Shown: positions 1 through 12,700 of the stretch, one piece after another | How positions within the stretch are numbered: position 1 is the stretch's first letter | Layout: every line of letters begins with the position of its first letter | NCBI RefSeq assembly: GCF_002443255.2 | Contig: NW_019211456.1 | Span: 30,563,341-30,627,340, forward strand | DNA from: Varroa destructor | Lineage: Eukaryota > Arthropoda > Arachnida > Mesostigmata > Varroidae | Reading direction: 5' to 3' | DNA length: 64,000 bases | Notes under the pieces: generated by a model | Database searches by the model: none | What the model was told of the DNA's origin: nothing | What the model saw: the letters and a program-made list of their open reading frames with translations, nothing else | Program-made: the position numbers and the translations under genes

Positions 1-2047
1 CTAAATTATTCTTTGAGTTTGTGTCGCTCTAGGCGCTATGTATTCGACGACAATTTGAAATCGTCCATTCTGATACTCCTCATTGACATTGCTCGTGCAG
101 GAACGAACGGGATCACATGTCCTCATAGAAGGTCTGTACTGCTAAGCTGGTAGTGGTCTCAAAACGATATATATAGAAAAAAAAAAAATAAATAAAAGGC
201 GGCTTGAGGCTGTGCAAGAAGGGGCTGTAGCTATTGCAGATAGAGGCGAATCCGTTACGTCTTTTTTCATCGTGTACTTGATGCATATCAGGAGCTATAT
301 TTAGCAGAATAGCTTAGCCAATACGCAAGGATTATGTAAAATTCTACCACGCTCAAGGAAAGGTCAACTGCGTATGAGTTTACTATATATCTAAATACAG
401 ACCTATCATACAATTCGTAACGCGGCCAGAATGCAGAGAAAGATAGGATGATGACTTTCATAGCACAGCACGTTTAGCTGTTCTTGAAGCAACCCGAAAG
501 ATGTTCTTTTTAAGCACAATGAACTTCGACAGGGAAGCGGTGAAAGTTTCCTTCTAGAATCCCAAGATATTTATGAACTCATACACTTCTACTTCTGCTT
601 AAAATATCTTCAGTCTAGACCAGAAGTCTCTTTTAACGGCAATAGACAATTAGAAAAATTTGCCTCCAATAGAACGAAATGAGCTGCTCACATGACTTCA
701 CAAGAACGAGAGATCCCTATTACGACACTCGCCTCTGTGTCCATAGGTGGAAACAGTTCCGTCGTATGGAAAGAACATACCCTAACAGATATGCCCTTGG
801 GATAACAAACAAAGTACTCGACAATACGTTGGACGTATTCAAATATTTCAATCTGCGTCCCGTTTATATATATAAATATACTAAAATACAGATGAAACGT
901 TGTGGAGAAAAAGGCAAGGAAAAGCAAGCAACAGAGACAAAGATGACATGATCAATCGGTAAGCTATGTTGTTTAACTTTATAAAACGTTCCGACTCATG
1001 ACTATTACCTTCCATAATACACACTAATTAATGTTTATTGTATTCTGTAGACGGAAGAACGCATGTCATTGGATAGGTCTCTTAGGTAACCAAATGGTTG
1101 AAACTTGGTAAAAATGGATTAACTTCGGCTATAATTCTACGAAATGTGTGTTATATCTGGTATAATATAGTAAGGTCAATAGGCACAGATAAAGCGTATA
1201 ACGGTACGTTGCCCGTATGAGGTATAATTCTCAAAATAGCAAATTGGACCGAATCACAAAGACTGTTTCAAAAGACCAAATAAATTTCTTCGCTGATATC
1301 TATCTAACACTCGAGGGCTTATTCGTCCCGGGAAAAGCTGATTTCAGGACATCACACGAAAATCTTTATTATTGTGCTTGCTATGTATTGAACGTCTTAA
1401 AGGATAACAACAGGTTTTTTTCCTAACCTGCCCTCCCACGACATCACCGAGCAGTTCGCTGTGGAAGATGCCTCAAGGGGACTGAGCCCAATGAACTTAT
1501 CACTTTCAAGTTACCAGTGAGCGATAATCTCCTTTGGCCAGGACATCACTGCTTCGTAGAGGCCTATTGAAAAAGTAAGCTTTGTTTAACTTAAGAATTT
1601 GCTATGGTCGGACAGGAGACAGTGGACTAAATGTACAACTTTTATACCGGAGGAACAGCATAACAATTATAGGTATGAAACTTTATTATAGGTTATTATT
1701 ATAGGCTACTGAAACACCAAACGGTACCCATATTTAGAAGAAGCACTTCTATTTAATACGGTGAGTTCAGGTTTGGGTAACATTTTTTTTCGACTGGTTA
1801 CGGCTAGCTGAAAGTTCGCCTGCGTCTCCATTATTGTTCAATGAGTAGAGCCGAAAATCGAATCCGAATGTACAGGTTTATAAATTATAAAGATTCAATT
1901 ACGGGTCGCAATTGATAAGCGATAGATTGTTATTTAAAGTAAGTCGTGAGTAAATATAGCACAAATCTAGAATCTTGTTCAGAATAGCTACGTTTTCTTA
2001 TCTGTAAATAGCATTATGTAGCAATAACTGATTGCATACTGTAATAC
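1..2047. other. 3'-side intron of the transporter gene, no exon seen
   Basis: This lies downstream (minus strand) of exon E. I looked for the expected TM10 block (an aromatic/Gly-rich Y-G-x-F-x-G-G-Y-H-Y type motif) and did not find it. The sequence is AT-rich, with small chance ORFs. There is a short direct repeat of TTATTATAGG around 1680-1705. The C-terminal exons must lie to the left of the window. Confidence 0.6.
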
Positions 2048-2262
2048 CTGTAGTCATGTATTGTAGTGCAGAGCAATATCGAGACCGCAAGCAACGCACA
2101 GGCTCCTTGGCAAAGATACTGTCTGGCTATGTGGCAGCTGTCGGGGTTGTTGACAATAATGCAGCCAAAGGCTAGAGAGCCCAGGATGAACGACATCCCA
2201 AGAAACACCTGCAGGTACAATAAGGACGAGCGCGACAGGCCATCTTCTTCCGCTTGGTAGAT
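2048..2262 (-). CDS. SLC16/MCT-like transporter, exon E (TM8-TM9 region)
   Basis: Last recognised exon in the window. The acceptor is CCCTTTCCAG and the donor is CAG|GTATTA. It is 215 nt: 71 codons plus AG of a split codon. It encodes IYQAEEDGLSRSSLLYLQVF, a hydrophobic segment LGMSFILGSLAFGCIIV, then CHIARQYLCQ and a second hydrophobic segment ACALLAVSILLCTT. The E-E-D-G-L-S-R-S-S-L-L-Y-L-Q-V motif and C-H-I-A-R-Q-Y-L-C-Q are characteristic of insect-type MCT-like carriers. Residues for TM10-TM12 and the stop codon are not in positions 1-2047, so the gene runs off the left edge of the window. Confidence 0.94.
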
Positions 2263-5200
2263 CTGGAAAGGGTACACAACGTCATTTATGATCGTGCTGT
2301 TAATACGAAATGTCAAAGTGACATCGAGTTACATAATAGTTGATCTACCTCCTGCGGATCTTGCTGTGCAGTAAACTGGACCCAGATAGCACCAATTATT
2401 TAACACAATTCAACAAACAAATGTATCGAGAAACTGAAAGGTAATTCCCATACGTAAAATCTGCATTTTATCCCAAAATAGTCTTTATTAAGTCGCTACA
2501 TATTTTGGTTTGTGGAAAGTTAGAGTAGACGTTACTCAGCGAAACGTAGAGAGAAATAGATAAAGATTAGAGAGCTTATTAGATTGCTCCTAAATCATTC
2601 CTAAGATATATTAGGACGAATTTGCGAAGAGTGCAGCCGCAAGGCTAACATATGTTGCTATGCCCTCATCGGCATCTAAATCGAAATTAGTTACCCAAGT
2701 TCTATTATTTGGCCAAAGAATTCGGTACATTGTCTTTGAGAGATCATCTGTCAACTAGCCATGGCCTGTTGAAATAACTGCTTCGGGTAAATCTTGACAG
2801 ATCACTGAACAATCATAATCAGAAATCGTCGGACTGCTACAGGAAAGATAAACAAGGAAAAACTCTACTAAGCTAGTATTATAAGAAGAAGTAGACGTCT
2901 TATTTGGCTGGCCCAGTAATAAACAAGGATACGCAAGCAGACGTCCTGCGTCTAATGGGAACGAGTCAGTGAAGTAGACAAAGGCTCTCTGTTGCTACTA
3001 TTTTGGCGAATACTTTCTAAGCATAGTCCAGGTACTATAAGGGTGTATCATGCATATGAATGAGGACACACTTCAGTAGATTCGATTTTAGCGCGGTAAA
3101 CTTACCTATGGTGAAATATAAATCCAATTAAGCTGTCTGCCCTCCTTTGACGAGATGTATTTTTCTAATGTGTTTGTGTACGAGGACTAGGGATGGTTAA
3201 TATACACTTACCCAGCTGTTCTGTGTTATCGTCAAAGAAGAATTCACCTACGCCTCCGAATGGCCTAATCACTTAATGGCAAAAAGGCCAACTAAGCGAA
3301 AAACTATTCTTTCTTTAACCGGATAGGTAAACTACAATCAATTAAATCAAAAATGTAGTAATCTACAACAAGCCTAAACGTACAATCTTTCTCGAATCAG
3401 GTGGCAAAAACTTTGCTCCGCTGTGAAATTACGCTATATATGTATTCTTTCGATCGACAAAAAAGCTCAAACGAGGCCTAACTATTAGGGTCCCTTCACG
3501 CCTGCACCTTCTCCGGCTCCATTCGTACCTGCAGCGGAAGCGGCTTAAGCCGGTGGCAAAATATAAATATGAGCTAAGTGGAGATATCGTTGTAAAGTAA
3601 AATATGCTTTCCTACGCCGAGCTTGTCAATATGCTCATCCCCTTATTATGTCAATCGGCAATTTGTAAGTTTGACAAACCTTTAGCTGTTTGCACAATTT
3701 GTTTAGGGGTTAGGCTTCCCTCTAAACTCTGTGTTTCGTCCGCTGTATTTCTTACATTTTTTTTTCTGTGCTTATTTGTGGCGGGTGTTTGTGCGATTAA
3801 ACGACATGAGAACTTCGTATGTCTCGTATTTTCTTCGTCGTTAGTTGCCCTAAGCAAATTCCAACGGAAGAGCGAGGTGAATTATTGAAAATGTAACGGG
3901 ATGATAACTGTCAACTACCTCTAGATTTCAATGTTAGAACTTGTGTTACACAAAGTTTTCATGTGCAAAGTCGAGCTTTAACTTGAAATTTACAGGGAAA
4001 ATAAGGTTTGTGTCAGACGGATATAATCAATCCAATGAGGTAACACCAACTTAACTGGAACGGGACTACTGCAATTGACCTATAGGACGTAACCAATAAT
4101 GGGAAAAAACTAATAGGATGACTATTCGAAGGTAACAGAGCCACTGAGAATGGTAATAAAGAAGTCGAATCAGAGAGATAGAACTATTGGCATTGGGTAG
4201 CTGTAGTTGGAGAGACTTTCCGAAAAAATGCAACCGAATAGATCAGATAGAACGACAAGTTAACGTTGGACAGTAATGCAACCCCAATTAAAATCGAGCA
4301 TGCAGATAGACTAATTGCAGAACGACCGTACGTTCACCAGATAGGGGGACATGGTATGTAGGGCGAAGCAATTGCAATGGGGTACCGCAGCTTAGACCGT
4401 TTGTTGTGGACAGGGCGTAGCATCAACAAATTATATTCGTTGAATCAACAGCAGGGTAGGCGCGATCTGAAGGCCGTGGGTCAGTCCAGTCTGATCTAGC
4501 GCGATGGGCAGCATAACAAGCTGACAATAGAAGTCGACTTAAGAAGGAAACGTAATGTCCAAACCTACGATAATAGCGTAACCGGTTAATGCCAGTCAAG
4601 TTGCAAAGGCGTACTTCTAACGATATCGGTGGTCGCAAATAGTACAAATATTTGTTAACCTAGGAAGGTAGCTTGGACGTAGGCCTTCCAAAAATTATTT
4701 CAGGGATGCGTCGTACTGCTAGGTAGTACTAAACGAAAACCTTTAATCAAGAGACAGGCACCTCAAAAGTGTCAACGACCTCCCTTCGTTTGTCGCGTCT
4801 AGTCCTTGAAACTACCAGGGCCACAAGCACGCGTGCACGCCTCGTCGCCTCATCAGCGAAGTTTTGTAAAGGGTTTTGCTTACGTACATGATTAATCCGA
4901 GGCGGCCAAGTTATACGTACAGCTTCAACGTATACTACGATAAATGTTGAGCGAGATACGGTGCAAAGCAAATATTCCAAAAGGAGTCCTAAGTCTTTAC
5001 TTAGCTAATCCTTGAAACGAGCTAATTACGTGTATGCTGCTGTTTTTTTTAATGATATTTAAAAAATGGTCGTATGGAATATGCTAACGAAAACGATGTA
5101 TTGTATAGTCGGGGACTTACTAAAATGAAGACTATGAGCGAAATTTAGCTTTGGGATCATAATTTCTTGTTATTTAACATAATAATATGGAATCAGTCAC

Positions 5201-7960
5201 AACTCGAAAACAGCAATAAAACCTTAAAAACAAACTGATGACTTGTTCTGATGATATAGAATCACACTCCGAATAAATGCGATTCTGTAAGATGTAGACC
5301 TTTTATTCCGCAGTCATTCCATGTTGAACAAGCGGTCTCCTCGTTCGCTTGAAAGATCAACCAGACGCGTTTAGCTAACTGTTTCCTTCCAACAGAAAAA
5401 CATGCTAACAAAGATGTGCGTCCGAGATATTTGCTCCAGACAACGAAACATCGACGACTATGGCAAAGAAGACTCGATGCACTGCCGCGGCCGCTGAAAA
5501 ACACAGGCTTAACCATCTAAGCTACCATTTGCCTTCCTTTCGTAACCTGATGTTAGTGCAGCGGGACCATATATGTCCGTACTTAGTTTCTGAGTGTCTC
5601 CGGTGTTATGTGAATTGGTCATGATACATTAGGCTGACACAGCTCAATATTCGAGCAGGCGCAGAAAAAGCGCTTGAGAAATAAGATGTAGACAAGCGCA
5701 TATAGGCCAGACATTATGGTATTAACGGGCGACAATTGTTAAACTGTAACTTATAAGGTGTCTTGTCTCAAAAAACTTCAGTCCACATTGACTAAAATAC
5801 GATAAATCGAATTTTGTACATGCAGAATAAAGAGTAGCATGAATTGGTTACATTGTGCTAGAACTGTTTGAGAACTTGCGATGTATCTCTAAACTAACTG
5901 ACGATAAATTTACGTCCTGGTCGGGCCTAGCTATTTGGGTACGAAATTTACTTTATGCTACTAATTAACTTAATTATTGATTAATGAAGCATTAGTACAA
6001 ATGTTTGAAAATTTTGTTCTGGCATTTGGCATTATATTAAAAAATTGGTTACCGTGCGCGAAATAACGTTCTAACGGCTTAGGGAAAAACAATTACTTCG
6101 TATCCAGTATCAAATGTTCTGTCACAGGGCCTGGCTCGATGCATTCGTATCGCTACAAATACGACGCTCTCCAAAATCCCAATTGTATTTATAAGTAAGA
6201 TACATTATTTCACGTTACGTTTTAAGATTAATTTTATTTTATGATGACAGCAATGATCAAAAACGTGCTAGCCGAAATGTTGATCGCGGGATCTCATGCA
6301 CTCGAACATGCGTTGTTGAACTTTAGCAGCTGTTTTTCTTTGGCTGGCTATCACAAAGCCAGCTTCGCAGTCCCCAGAAGCACTTTGTTTTTCTTTAAGA
6401 GATTTCGCAAAGATTCGATTGGTGTTTGGCTTTCGAGACTGGGCTCGATAGCACAGCGCTCTTGAAACACATTACAATCGTACTTTGATGAGCCGTTGTA
6501 CGTAACGGGAAAGGTTAACTAGATATCACCTTTTGTCAACGTATTTGTCTGGAAAAACAAGCAAGTTCGTAGATATGAACTTACAGGTGTAAGTCTCATT
6601 TCCGGCTGATCTTTTGTTGGATAGGTAGCTATCGTTAACTGAAAAGTTCCCTCAAAGATACTTCTACACATTATACTGTACTTGCTTCTTTCCTAAGTAC
6701 TCTTGACTCGGCAGTAGTAATTCGTAGGCCATCAGAGCGCCACTAGCTGTTGCCAAAAAAATTGTTAAAGGAAACACTAGGACCCATTTTCAACCGAATC
6801 AAAACAAGTCTGAGGGACTACCAAGTTCCGCAGCAGCAGCAAACTTTCATCCGTACTGATCAATGTAAACTTGGATAAACTTACTGCTGTGTCGACTTCT
6901 GTTTTGTTGTCTCGACTCAATAAGACTCAATAGATTGTAAGCCTGTTGATTTCTTTTTCAACACAAATATAGATAAGAAGATAGGCAATATTCAACACGA
7001 TTAAGGGACACCTCGAGAAGTATCCCTAAGCAAGCTTTTATTTTTAAGCTCTAAACCAAGCCTAGATTCTAAACAAAGGAAAAGGCTAGCGAATAGGCAA
7101 TCATTCATAGCATTTTTCGCGCAAAAATAAATACTTGTTGTTAAAAAAGTAAAATGTTGAGATGACAAAAGTAACACCACGAAATCATCAGTGGCACAGA
7201 TCTGCGCGTAGAGGCCAAGCACCATCTGAACGAGAATTAGCAGTCTTAGCTTATTTGGCAAAGCTTTCGAAATCAATGGTAACAAAGTAATCACCGACAA
7301 AAAGTTTTGCCACCATCTGGTCAGCTGACAGGATTAGTTTACCAATTCTAACTCTGTTGCCCGTTCAGTCGGGAGGTAATTAGGAGAATATACTAAATGC
7401 TGGATTAAAGTTAAACTACTTAACTATGTAGTTTCCACGCAATAACATCTCTGTCTACAAGGTTTTCCTTGGAAACGAGCTTTCACATATTTCAGACAAC
7501 TTTTGAGATGGTATATATTTCTCAGACCCTTTGTTAAAAAGGAAACACAGCCGTTTGTACAGCCGTTAGCATCGTAAGTTGTTCCTATACGTTTACCTTT
7601 GTCGTTTCCTGAACTCGATTATACAACGAACAAAATAAGTAAAAGCTGGTTTAGTTTAGTAGTGCCCGTTACTCGATGACCAGTTTACGTGTTATGAACA
7701 GCGGCCTCTCAACAGCTATCTCTAAATACAATTGCGCGTCTTAGGTTCGATTCTAAATGAGTCACGTGTGTTCATTATATTATAATTCTATTTTGTGTTC
7801 AATAGTTTGTGGTAAGAATTTGTTTAAAATGTAATCAGGGGCCTCTTTCTGATAGACTAAAAATGGATTAGCTTTTTAATCTCTCGTTGATTTTTTCGTT
7901 GACTCATGCAACTCTGTCGTAAAAAAAACGTCTTGTGTATATATTTACGTAAGCACTTAC
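2263..7960 (-). other. Transporter intron between exons D and E
   Basis: 5.7-kb intron with donor GTAAGT at 7960 and acceptor CCCTTTCCAG ending at 2263. The content is AT-rich. It includes a small GC-richer patch at about 3490-3555 and an inverted repeat GCTGGCT/AGCCAGC near 6345-6365. A plus-strand hydrophobic ORF at 3604-3888 starts with ATG but has no splice or family support. I see no other gene. Confidence 0.8.
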
Positions 7961-8102
7961 AAAGAGAATCATAGGTGAAGAGACGCCTACAGCGGCGATT
8001 GCGGTGCCTGTGATCAGAATTTGTACCGTTCGCGACTTCAGTACGCCAAAATCAAAAAAAGGCGGCTTTTCAATAGCCGGATTTTTATCCTTTGCTTTTG
8101 AC
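7961..8102 (-). CDS. SLC16/MCT-like transporter, exon D (central loop and TM7)
   Basis: This 142-nt exon lies between acceptor TTTGTTCACAG and a consensus donor GTAAGT. The first base completes an Arg codon (AG|G) and 47 whole codons follow, ending in phase 0. The encoded peptide starts with a basic segment, SKAKDKNPAIEKPPFFDFGV, and continues with LKSRTVQILITGTAIAAVGV and SSPMILF. The loop-to-TM7 pattern (P-P-F-F-D-F, then L-K-S-R-T-V-Q-I-L) is what is expected immediately before the second half of an MCT. The central loop is short compared with vertebrate MCTs, which is usual for arthropod members as I know them. The exon joins at phase 0 to 2048-2262. Confidence 0.94.
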
Positions 8103-9521
8103 CTGTGAACAAATGAGAGAACGATCTAGCGTTAGCTTCTTAAATGGTAAATATAGCAAGTAAATACTAACTTCGCATGGAAACATCGGATACCGGGAAC
8201 GATCAACGGACCCAATTCCGATATTTCTGGTGGATCCGTTTTGAAGGCTTGCATAGTCAAAAGGCAAAAAGAGGTTGCTGGCTGCTTTTAGGTACCCCAA
8301 GTCATAAAACTAGTTAAAGTTGATCCTGTAGGTAAACATAATTCACAAGGCTTTATCTAATTCTAACTCCGACTTTTTGTGTACGGACAATATAGCCAGG
8401 TGTGTCTCCTTAGTTCGATTTACAATTCTTTTATTCTTAAATAGTTAGTTTTACATAGTTATAGATGCAAAACATACACTCAGATAGAAACTACGATGAT
8501 AATGATCACTTGTTCTTCCCAAACCGCGTTACACATGTGAAGAATGTTTTGTATTACGTAAACTATAATAAAGATCTCAAGACATATCGAAAACGCACTA
8601 CATTCGAGGCAAAGTGGGTTAAATAGGTCTGGCGCTCCGTGGCGCTAGAGATCGCTGGAACTCGTTGAAGCTATACAAAAATTTGCAGGTTAGTAATTTG
8701 TCACAAAAGCGCTATAATGGATAATTTTATTTAGATCCAGCGGTAACAGCGTGCTATGAAGGCCATGCATAATCCGCATCATGCGGATACAGGGGAGTAT
8801 ATGTTCAGGATTTATTGAAGTTCTGAACGACCATTGCATGATCGTTAAAACTGTGCACTCTCGGAAAATCGGAGGGCATGGGTCTACTGCGAGAGGCAAG
8901 ACATCCCTGTTCCTGGAGTGCACAAATCCAGAGGCATGCAAGAGCCCTAATCTGTGAGCTAGAAGGATCACAAAACCTAATCAAAACCTTGACAAGGGCA
9001 ATAACAAGCACGAGACAGTTGTAATTCGTCAGAATCTTAGGCTGCCGAAAAATGTCGGCTTGAAAAGTCATAACGTTGGAAAATCGATTTAAGTTTATCA
9101 GAGGTTGTACGAGTTAGGCATATGCATACATTAAATAATATGGAAAAATGAAAGTACACTGAACGCTCTTTTAATTTATCATTACCTGTGTTTAATTTCA
9201 GACAGATTATTATATTAACAACCTAATATAAAGTTTATATATGTTACACTGAAGACTCTAAAGCTTTATTTTTATTAAAACAAAAAAAAAAAACACGCTT
9301 CATCTTGTTAAATTGTTGATTTTACTTCGACAGTTACTGTACCGTTTGGCTGTAGCTTTGAATAAACTTAAAACGTTAAATATTACCACTTCGAGCTTTT
9401 TAAATAGGTAGTTTACCATTCGTAGACATAAACGCTCTGTATAAATCAAAATTGCTACTATAGGAACTTCTATGTTGGGTATTCACATGGGCTGAGCGCT
9501 TTTTGTCACGATACTACTAAC
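8103..9521 (-). other. Transporter intron between exons C and D
   Basis: 1.4-kb intron from GTTAGT at 9521 to TTTGTTCACAG at 8103. A minus-strand open region (8690-9071) is present in two overlapping frames but has no recognisable motif. An A-rich run occurs at about 9281-9294. Nothing else is evident. Confidence 0.8.
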
Positions 9522-9662
9522 CTTTTTTGCATGCTTTTTAGGTGAAGGATGGCCCGCCGCTGAGGATGATAGAGGGAGGCCGGTCTGTAGAAGATACCAA
9601 GGATGAACGTACTAAACACAATTCCTGTTAGAGCCTGTAAACCCAACCGCCAACCAATCGAG
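9522..9662 (-). CDS. SLC16/MCT-like transporter, exon C (TM6 and cytosolic loop)
   Basis: This exon has acceptor TCTTTCAG and donor AAAG|GTTAGT, and is 141 nt long. One base completes the Arg codon from the previous exon, then 46 codons follow, then AG. It encodes SIGWRLGLQALTGIVFSTFI, then LGIFYRPASL and YHPQRRAILHLK. G-W-R after TM5 is a very well conserved MCT/MFS feature. The R-P-A-S-L-Y-H-P-Q-R-R-A-I-L-H-L-K stretch is typical of a group of arthropod MCT-like proteins at the start of the long central cytosolic loop. No ORF starting with methionine exposes this exon, so it is easily missed by simple ORF scans. Confidence 0.94.
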
Positions 9663-10182
9663 CTGAAAGAAATCGATCAGTAGCAATGGACAATGAGCAG
9701 CGCACCCAGTTCTCCTAGGAAAAGCTCTATGGATGGCGCAATTTATCTGGTTTGTTTTTGTCTTTCTTCGTCTGATTCGCTAACTTCATACGAGTTTACG
9801 CACTAATTAAACAAATTGAACTTTTCTATAATATGCGAATGTATGAATTATACACATGTCTATACAACACTGTCTAATGTCTAGGTTCAACATAAAGCTA
9901 ACTTTGAGTAGAGATTTCAACCACTTCTTAGCAGTTTTAGAAACTAATTTGACTAATGAAATTCGGTGAAACATGTTTTTACAAAGAACCTTATCTAAAA
10001 GCGAAAAGCAATTTCGCTTTTTTCTTCTTCTTTGACTTGAATTTATTTAGCCTAATACGTACGTATGTATTATAGCATTTCAGTTATCGGGTAGAAATGC
10101 ATCTAGCTAAAATGACCCACAAATATAGAACCTTTATCATCTGTTGCTAATATCGACACCCCTCAATAACCGTTTTTCGATT

Positions 10183-10282
10183 NNNNNNNNNNNNNNNNNN
10201 NNNNNNNNNNNNNNNNNNNNNNNNNNNNNNNNNNNNNNNNNNNNNNNNNNNNNNNNNNNNNNNNNNNNNNNNNNNNNNNNNN
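10183..10282. other. Assembly gap (100 N)
   Basis: Exactly 100 N, the conventional length for a gap of unknown size. It is followed directly by TATATATA, so a TA microsatellite probably broke the assembly. It lies in the largest transporter intron. Confidence 0.99.
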
Positions 10283-10423
10283 TATATATAGCAATAGTTC
10301 CGGCTAGTTTAAATAGTTCACTTCCTGCTTCTGATAACGGTTATAGCGTAAAATACCAATAGAATAGAAGGCATATTGTTATGCAGCCATGTCGGGTAGC
10401 TTCTTTCCGTAATAACTTTAGCA

Positions 10424-10555
10424 ATAATGTATCTGCATGCTAATGTCAGGGATACGTGATGGTCTAGGTTCGAATCCGGACGTAGATACACTTCCTTTGG
10501 TGCTAGGAGTCATCTGATAAAATGGCCAGCGGTGCTAAATGTAAAGTTCGAAACA
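10424..10555 (+). repeat. tRNA-derived SINE-like element, second copy
   Basis: B box GGTTCGAATCC occurs at 10467-10477 within the 18-mer TGGTCTAGGTTCGAATCC, which is identical to that at 54094-54111. The downstream body TTTGGTGCTAGGAG...TCATCTGA aligns with TTTCGTGCTGATAGGAGGCAGCCGTCTGA in the other copy. The 5' half is diverged or shortened. The segment from GTATCT to AGATAC (about 10430-10490) can close into a stem. It lies about 150 bp from an assembly gap. Confidence 0.58.
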
Positions 10556-11849
10556 GTTAGTGATCTTAACTGCGATGCTGTCCTTCACACGGAACCTTTA
10601 CTACAACTATTTCGCCCGTGAGGCAACTACGAAGACCTAAGGGCCACTATAGCCTTAATTCGCCGATTGTACGATCCTAACCATCTGTGTTTCGAGAATT
10701 ACGTTCGATATCGCCATCAGGTATTCCATCAGGCGGCTGGTTCCGTACAATTCTAACCTGGAAACGACAAGTGCCGCTCTATGATCTTTCCAAAAACACT
10801 CAGTGACGCGCGGAAGAATGTAAGATGATTTTTCGATACGGACCAGTGACCTCTGCCAAATGGCTTTTATGCAAATAGCATATATCAGTACACCGAATCA
10901 ACAACCGGCAACGCCAGTGGCGACAACAACAGAATGTAGATAACGCGCCGCTTCGAACAAAGGCATCATAGAAATTGCGGCTCCATACACACATCTAACC
11001 AGAATCTTAAGTGCACACAGCATTAAACGTCCGTAAGAATAACGGAAAAAAATTGTCACTACCAACTCCTCTATAGCATAGTTTTCATCCATACTGCAGT
11101 AATAAACGCAAATATCGCCATTTTTGCGTCGTATGGTATTACAGGTTAGATCATCTTCTGGCACCGTATTCTATTATCGGTACACTGGTTGGCTGGATTT
11201 GGTAAGGGCCAGCAATAGGCACCTACAAACAGCCAGAGTGGCGGCTCAGGCAGTAAACGATGATTAACGCGAAAAGTGCATTCACTTGTAAATGTGATTC
11301 CGTATGCTAAAAAATAATGAGAAAATAGTGGAAGGTTTGAAAGCACCCAGCCCCTGACCTGCACGCTCCTCTGAAGCGAATCGAATGATACGAAAAGTTG
11401 CTTCAAGGAAAGTACAGAGGAGCAGAGGTGCCGACAGGAACTGCCTCGGCGACCGTGGCCTTCCTCGGCCTTGACTTATTGTTTCGTCAGATTTCATGGC
11501 GCTAGCATTTTGGTGGAGTTGACACGGTCTGGCAAACTTGGCCGCTGCGCTGGCATCGTTCAGCTGACGTGATGCTCGTTTGTCTCCCACTTTTGTTTCT
11601 TTGTCACTCCGAACCTTCTACGACATGCTCTCAATATGATGCCCGACTACATAAGTCCTGTATTCTTTTGGCCATGTCCGCCTTTCAAGTTCTAAGACAT
11701 AACCCTTGTGTCTACTTTAGGGTGGAAAGACTTAGCAGAAGTTAAAAAAAAAAAAAGGTGAAATTAGGTGCCAAAGAACACAAAGGGGCAAACTCATGTA
11801 ATCACGCACTTTGTTATTGTTAACTAACGTAATGAATTCGAATGTAGAT

Positions 11850-11870
11850 GTCATGCTACTGTAGCATGAC
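11850..11870. repeat. Perfect 21-bp palindrome (10-bp arms)
   Basis: GTCATGCTAC, one T, then GTAGCATGAC. The arms are exact and the spacer is a single base. It could be a dimeric protein binding site or a cruciform. No gene is adjacent. Confidence 0.9.
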
Positions 11871-12149
11871 TATGCACATACCGCGGCAAGGTTGCATTTC
11901 AATGTTTGTTGCTTCAATAACGCCTTCATGTTATCACTAACAAAATTACACAACTAGGATTAATTACTAGGACTGAGTCATAACGTGTAGACATGTAACG
12001 CACATATAGTATTACGAAGCGCCGTAATCAACAGATGAGCAAGCAGCCAGTTTTCCGTGAAAATAATGATCTCAACAACAACAACCGCTTAGGGTCCGAA
12101 GTCAAGGCTGGACGATGAAGCAAAATCCAATCTGCGAAAGGAAGACTTC

Positions 12150-12700
12150 TATCTACAGTGAGTCGACCAGTGCGCTTCTGACCGCGCATTCGAAGCCCGA
12201 AACTACTGGTTTCGGAGCAAACTGCTGGCGCCCTGACACTAGCGCATCACCGTAAGAAAATCTGCTCGCCATCCGTGTATCAAGAATATTGCAACGCAGC
12301 AGGAGCGACGACTTCGCTTCTTGTTGGTTGCGTCCGCTTGTGGAGCGCCTTTTGCAACCCGGATCTTCTTGGTGCGATGCCAGCGCTGGTGCCTCTCGCA
12401 CGCGACTTGCGGTGGTGACCCAGCTTTTGGGCACCAGATCTGGGTTGCGGCAAAACGTAACTGGAGCGTCACCGATGACAAGGTGGCGCTATGCTGAGGC
12501 GCCTCTCGACGGATGACCTTGCAAGGACGTCGCTAGGGGATGTCTGCTAAGCTCCAGAAAATCTGTACACAATGACCGTGCAGCAAGTTTCGGATGGCTC
12601 TGTCGGATACGAAAGCGAGCGGCTGCTTTAAAGGGGGTGCAGGAAGTGATGGAGGTCTCAACAGTAGTGATGCGTTGTCACGTAGTTTTAGTTGAAAAGA
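12150..12700. other. CpG-rich intronic segment
   Basis: Visibly richer in G+C and CG dinucleotides than the flanks. Both strands have overlapping open frames of 60-93 codons, as expected when stop codons are depleted by base composition. No motif, ATG/Kozak start or splice pair supports a gene. A regulatory island or old repeat is possible. Confidence 0.4.

Noticed and set aside
3604..3888. Plus-strand ATG-started hydrophobic ORF of 94 codons
   Set aside because: It lies inside a transporter intron on the opposite strand, with no homology, promoter or splice support.
7735..7760. Another B-box-like sequence (AGGTTCGATTCTA)
   Set aside because: No matching A box or SINE body could be aligned.
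8180..8300. Alternative transporter exon reading F-L-P-F-D-Y-A-S-L
   Set aside because: It superficially resembles the P-F-F-D-F loop block, but the true block is at 7961-8102 with correct phase. The acceptor needed here is poor.
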